A program made the position numbers and the translations under genes. Shown piece after piece: positions 59,098 through 64,000 of a stretch of DNA of 64,000 bases (position 1 is its first letter; each line of letters starts with the position of its first letter). Under the pieces are notes generated by a model. It worked only from the letters and a program-made list of their open reading frames with translations, ran no database searches and was not told where the DNA came from. The stretch lies in the NCBI GenBank assembly GCA_000827495.1, contig KN817624.1:65803-129802 (forward strand), written 5' to 3'. The stretch is from Hypholoma sublateritium FD-334 SS-4. Its lineage: Eukaryota; Basidiomycota; Agaricomycetes; Agaricales; Strophariaceae.

Positions 59098-60302
59098 ATG
59101 GCCGTCGTTTGTCCACGATGCAAGGAAGGTAGTCTGCTCTCCGGCGAGCCAACGGGAAGTATAGTCGCAGACTTCCAGGGCGCCTACTTCGCATCGGCTC
59201 CAGAACCACAGACAGAAGGTGCAGGTGCAAGTTCGGAAAGTGCAGATAACAAGAAATCCACAGTTCTCCTGCTGACGGACGCGTTCGGCTTGCCTTTGAA
59301 GAACTGCAAGATCATGGCGGACGAACTCGCGAAAAGGTTGGGCTGTGACGTTTGGGTGCCAGACTACTTCAATGGCAAGTCTTGCTTTCTCTATTCTCCT
59401 CCGCTTTCTACCTGGAAAGTGTACCCAGCTATCTGGCTAATCGATCGAAACACAGGAAAGCCCCTCATACCCTTCGAAAAGATGTCCCTTCCATCCCGTG
59501 CTGGCGAAAAAGTTTCGACGTGGGCATGGGTCCGTCTGTTCTTCGGGGTGCTTCTCCCTCAGATCCCGACTATCATCAGCAACAGGCCGAGCATTGTTGA
59601 CAAAAGATTGGCATCAGTGAGTGTATTCTATATGTGATGTTAGGTTTGCGCCTACGGTTCTGATTGAAGCTTTTGTTTCCTACGACAACAGTTCATTTCT
59701 CTGATAAAAGAAAAGAAAGGATACGAAAAGATCGGCGCGGTAGGGTGAGTGACATACTATACGTCCAGTCTACGCTCGTCGGAAGAAATTGACGTGAACC
59801 CTTTGCATTGTCAGCTATTGCTATGGCGGTTCTACGTCTGTCCGTTTGGGAGGCACCGATCTCGTGAACAGCGTCATTATTGTCCACCCCGGAAGGTTTT
59901 CTCTCGATGAACTTAAGGCCATCAAAGTACCCGCCGCGTGGATTTGTGCCGAAGGTCCTTCGTTGTTTCCTTCTTATTCTCACCTTTATTAACTGATGAT
60001 CCTCCATAGAGGACATGTACTTCCCTGATTCCCTAAGGGCTCAATCCGAGGCAGAGTTCGCCGGCAGAAAAGACAAGCCAAACTTTGTTGAGTACGAGTT
60101 TAAGGAATACAAAGGTGATTAAAGATTTTAAGATACTATGATATCTCGAAGACACTAATGCCATATCTCCTCTGAATGCACAGGGACTGCACATGGTTTT
60201 GCATCCCGTCCCAACCTGGAATTGCCAGAGACCAAGGAAGCTTTTGAAGGCGCCTTTGAGCAAACCGTAGAATGGTTCAAGAAAACAGTCACACAAACAT
60301 AA
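59098..60302 (+). CDS. dienelactone hydrolase family protein, copy 2
   Basis: Exons 59098-59374, 59456-59616, 59692-59744, 59815-59954, 60010-60114 and 60184-60302; 284 residues. It has the same fold and intron positions as copy 1 at 56016. The nucleophile is C166 in GYCYGG, the acid D212 in AEEDMYF and the base H249 in GTAHGFASRPN. The N-terminal motif is CPRCKEGSLLSGEPTG; an inserted acidic Ser-rich loop near residue 40 accounts for most of the extra length. The first intron (59375-59455) begins with GC (GCAAGT), where copy 1 has GT. Substrate unknown; family members hydrolyse lactones such as dienelactone formed in aromatic catabolism. Confidence 0.9.
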
Positions 60303-60813
60303 TACATATCTCGGGGTGCGCTTTTTGGCGCATTTCATATCTCTCCTGATTCATGGATGTTTTTTATATACCGTTATTGTGTAGCAGGCAACAAAGAGTT
60401 ACAAGCTGTTCATGTCTTTTCTAGCATACATCACAGGCGCAGCTTCTTCGCGCTCACTGCAAGATCCTTGTTCACAAATTATTGCCGGTCGTTTATTCTC
60501 ACAGCGTATGTAAGTAGCTGGGGCGGTGGTTCTCAGGCTACTACACACTCCTTGTGGACAACCCTACGCACCGCTCTGTAATTGAGGATAGCGATTACAA
60601 GGAACCCACACCCTAGGAACCCGTACCCACCGGGTGCAGATACCGACAGCATCCGGCCTGCGGCGACCAGACACGCATCCTCACGGCACAAGTGAAATCG
60701 TGATTCGTCGATACTGTCATGATGAGCGCGTCGTTCACACCCCGGATGCATGATAACAAGATATAGCAGGAGGAAACAGTGCGGGCGTTAATCGAGTCGG
60801 GGAGATATCGGCC
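60303..60813. other. convergent spacer
   Basis: About 510 bases between the second hydrolase and the Afg2 gene; both 3' ends face each other. Nothing further is seen. Confidence 0.5.
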
Positions 60814-63800
60814 TCAGAGCTGGCGCACGGCATTGCCATCGCGCCACCGCGCGAACTTCTGCAGCACCGCTGGCGTAATCTGGCGGTTGACAGTCTGCGC
60901 TGCGGCGACGAACGCCGCCTGGGGTACCTATGATAGAGAAGTCAGCGCGTACTCCAATAAAGCCCGGGAGAAACGGTAGCGACGCACGTATGGTGCGTCC
61001 ATGTCGCCCTGCATCGTGACGATTGCGGCCTCCTGACAGAGCGCGGTGATCTCTGCCCCAGAACAGCCCTCCGTCTGGTTTTTTGTTGTATTTTTTCAGC
61101 GTGAAAAGAGAGAAATAAACGGGGAGTAAGCGAATGGATCGAAAGTACAGGGGAAAGCGTGCGCACCAGATCTGCGATGGCACCAATGTCAACGTCCGGC
61201 GCGACCGCCATCGCGCGCATGCGGATCGCGAGGATCTCTTCGCGCCCGGCGCGGTCGGGGGGTCCGACGTACAGTATGCGGTCGAGACGCCCAGGACGCA
61301 TTAGCGCCGAATCCTAACAGAGTCACCTCCCGTTATCAACCCGCAAAATTCATAGCAGGCAGAGGGACGTACGATGGCGTCGGGTCTATTCGTCGCGGCG
61401 ACGACGGTGACGCCCGTGAGCTCCTGCACACCATCCATCTCGTTCAGCAGACTCGTGAGGACGCCCTCATGCGCTGAGCCACTCTCCGTGTCGGATGACG
61501 TGCGTGAGGAGGCGAGCGCGTCAATCTCGTCCTGCGTGGAAATTAACAAACGAAAACGCGAAAGGGGGGAGAATGGACGCACAAAAAAGACGATTGACGG
61601 CGCCGCGGCGCGTGCCTTGCGGAAGATTTCGCGCACCGCGCGCTCGGACTCGCCCACGAACTTGTTCAGCAGCTACATCCAGTCATTTCATAAGCACATC
61701 TGGGACGAGTTTTACGGGAAGACGCACCTCCGGGCCCTTCACCGCGACGAAGTTCACGCCGCTCTCGCACGCGCATGCACGCGCGAGCACCGTCTTGCTG
61801 CACCCCGGCGGGCCGTACAAAAGGATGCCCTTCGGCGGACGCACGCCTAGGCGCGAGAACGCGCCCGGGTGGCGTAATGGCCACTCAACGGTTTCGCGCA
61901 GCTTCTGAATGACGGACGCCTGTCCGCCGATATCCGCGTAGCGCACGGGCGGCGCCTCGACGAAAAGCGAGCGCATCGCGGATGGGCGCACCGAGGGCAT
62001 CGCTGCGACGAGATGGTCCAGCTCAAGTGTCAACGTCTCCGGAGAGGGAACAGATGCAGACGCGTGCTCGGGCGACTTGAGCCAGCCCTTGATCGCGAGC
62101 GTGCCCGCCTCTCGAACAACGGCGCTGATGTCCGCGCCGACGTACCCGTGCATGCGCTCGGAGAGCGCGCGCAGGTCCTCCTGTGCGACGCTGTGCGGAG
62201 TCTTGCTGAGCAGCACATTGAAAATCGCGAGGCGCGCCTCTGCGTCAGGAACACCTGTCACCACACCACGCACGTTCGGTTCTCACCCTTCATGAGATAA
62301 AGAGCACTGCTCACCGATCTCGATTTCGCGGTCAAACCTCCCAGGGCGGCGCAGCGCAGGATCGATGCTGTTCGGCCGGTTCGTCGTCCCAATGACCACC
62401 ACGCGCGCATCGCCCTCGTCACCCATCCCATCGAGTATCGTGAGCAGCGTCGCAACGACGCGCTTCTCGACCTCGCCTCCCGCACCGTCCTCGCGGCGCG
62501 GGACGAGCGCATCGACCTCGTCGAGCACAACGATGCATGGCGCCTGCGCGCGTGCCTGGGCGAACACCGCCCGCAGCTTCGCCTCCGTCTCCCCGTGGTA
62601 CGCACTCGACAGCTCCGGCCCATTGATCACGAGCACCGCCGACCGCGTCGACGCCGCGATCGCCCGCGCGAGGTGCGTCTTGCCTGTACCCGGTGGCCCG
62701 TGTAGTAGGATCCCGCGAGGTGGCTTGAGGCCTGAACAAAAGGTGTTAGCGGGGGAGACAGGCTGATAAAACAAAGCGCACCGAAATATCGGAAGAGCTC
62801 GGGGCGAGTGAGGGGGATCTCGAGCAGGTCCCGGATGGCCTCGATCTGCGGGCTGAGCCCCCCAACCGACGCGTATGCCGCGCTCACCGACTGGTGCGCA
62901 AGCACCTCGACGTCGTCCTACGGGAACGGTAAGGATAGTCATGAAGTGAAATGAGATCGTACCTTGTGCGGTGCCGTGCTTTTATTTTCGGTAGAAATCA
63001 CGACCGTGCAGTCCCAGCCGACGGTCCACAGCTGAGGCGGCGCCGGGGCAAGAGAAAGCGCATCGAGTGCACTGACGATTCCATCACCCGCATTCTTGGC
63101 AGCAATAGCCTGTACCCCAAATCGTCGGGGACGGCCTTCATATGTGAATTCGACTACCTGTGCACCAGTAATGTACTTGAGGTCCACTGCGTATCTGCGT
63201 CAGAAATTAATCCGCGTAGGGAAGACGAGGCACAGGCACCAAGAATCTCGCGTGCGGCGAGGGCGAGCCACTTGTTCTGTGCTTGTGTATCGCCTGATCC
63301 CGACCCCGAAGCGCTTCCTGGCGGACGTGAAGAACTGTCTGAGACGATCTCGCGCAGGCGTATCGAGCCTGCATCCTGTAAATCGCGCAGGGATGGGATT
63401 CCCGGGGGCAGCTTGGCAACGGTGGCACCTGACAGGGGGATGACGCGGGCGCGCTGGCCTGCTTTGAGTCCTGCCGTAAGCAGTAGAGACGCTGAGATGA
63501 GTGCGTCTGCGCTTGGTAAAGAAAATGTTAATAAATTGCTAAGAGAGCTGTACATGCACGCACCATCCTGAGCGAGGTCCAGCGAGGGCCATGCAGCGCC
63601 CACTGCAAAAGCCTACATAAACAGCGCGTCAGAAATAGAGGCCCGACGCGATTTATATACGAACCTTGATGGGACCCTGCTCGGCGCTTGATATCGCGAC
63701 AATGTCCCCTGTACAAAGCCTGGCGGCCTTGAGAAAGTCGGCATTGAGGACGAGGCGACGTGCGGATCGTGGTATGTTTTCAGCACCGTCGTGCAGCGCG

Positions 63801-63820
63801 ATTTTGAAAGTTTTTGACAT
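60814..63820 (-). CDS. afg2: Afg2/Drg1-type AAA ATPase
   Basis: Twelve exons in reading order: 63665-63820, 63564-63612, 63240-63506, 62963-63186, 62782-62917, 62315-62731, 61728-62254, 61583-61672, 61373-61531, 61167-61313, 60988-61074, 60814-60927; 790 residues, close to the 780 of yeast Afg2. An N-terminal CDC48-N-like part is followed by two AAA domains. D1 has Walker A GPPGTGKT (about 288-295), Walker [10 protein letters not shown] and the arginine-finger region [18 protein letters not shown]2 has Walker A GPPGCSKT (about 564-571), typical of Afg2, Walker B IVFFDEIDAL and [22 protein letters not shown] between the domains is another Afg2 mark. The hexamer releases shuttling factors such as Rlp24 from pre-60S ribosomes in the cytoplasm. 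Confidence 0.95.
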
Positions 63821-64000
63821 TTGACCAGCAGAGAAGTCTTTCGGATGTAAGATTCGGTTACAGCCCACTACAGCCCACGAGTAAGGACGACACAAGTCGC
63901 AGAGAAAAATATGTATAGCAGACAGACGTGGTCCAGGCCAGCAGAAGTCTGAAGACAAGGACTCGGACTCACTGGCAAAGAAAAGACGTTGAACAGCCTG
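63821..64000. other. 5' flank of Afg2 gene
   Basis: The last 180 bases are the presumed promoter region of the minus-strand Afg2 gene. No further gene can be judged at the window edge. Confidence 0.4.

Noticed and set aside
61374..62300. Plus-strand ORFs opposite the Afg2 D2 domain
   Set aside because: Shadows of the AAA ATPase coding frame.
1..64000. CRISPR arrays, rRNA genes, bacterial operons
   Set aside because: No spaced direct repeats of suitable length, no rRNA sequence; the spliced eukaryotic genes rule out a prokaryotic source.

Overview
The window is nuclear DNA of a basidiomycete, most likely a wood- or litter-associated Agaricomycete. The evidence is a dense set of 42-90 base GT-AG introns, a class I hydrophobin, a class II fungal secretory haem peroxidase, GH79 glycoside hydrolases and an F-box-like protein of the type common in mushroom-forming fungi. 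Every protein-coding gene called with confidence, except the intronless GNAT gene, had to be rebuilt from several exons. For the main genes I joined exons by reading frame, splice consensus and family sequence, and I give exon coordinates in each entry. No rRNA, CRISPR array or intact transposon was seen.

Layout. 0.4-6.2 kb: a DUF202 membrane protein and a dimeric alpha-beta-barrel protein, separated by an AT-rich gene-poor stretch. 8.2-12.6 kb: two paralogous MFS transporters arranged tail to tail with matching exon structures. 13.1-16.7 kb: an F-box-like protein, the EB1 microtubule plus-end protein and an intron-containing tRNA-Glu(CTC). 17.3-21.5 kb: a monocarboxylate-type MFS transporter and two poorly supported genes; the second lies in a patch with seven ambiguous bases. 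23.3-31.9 kb: Ubc1-type ubiquitin-conjugating enzyme, a GNAT acetyltransferase and a Glo3-type ArfGAP, separated by long non-coding stretches. 34.9-37.7 kb: a Sar1-like protein that has lost the GTP-binding motifs, and a small secreted protein. 39.2-47.1 kb: two GH79 glycosidases tail to tail, then a class II peroxidase. 50.0-52.8 kb: a GC-rich convergent pair, ubiquilin/Dsk2 and ETF-beta. 54.4-60.3 kb: a hydrophobin and two direct-repeat dienelactone-hydrolase-family genes flanking an unrecognised gene. 60.8-63.8 kb: the two-domain AAA ATPase Afg2/Drg1.

How the genes relate. Housekeeping genes (Ubc1, Glo3, EB1, Dsk2, ETF-beta, Afg2) are mixed with lifestyle genes for secretion and plant-biomass attack (GH79 pair, peroxidase, hydrophobin, small secreted protein) and with transporters. 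Local duplication is a strong theme: two inverted tail-to-tail pairs and one direct pair, all with conserved intron positions. The most unusual locus is the Sar1-like pseudo-GTPase at 34.9 kb. It keeps an intact spliced reading frame although the P-loop lysine, the switch I threonine, the DxxG aspartate, the catalytic histidine position and most of NKxD are replaced.
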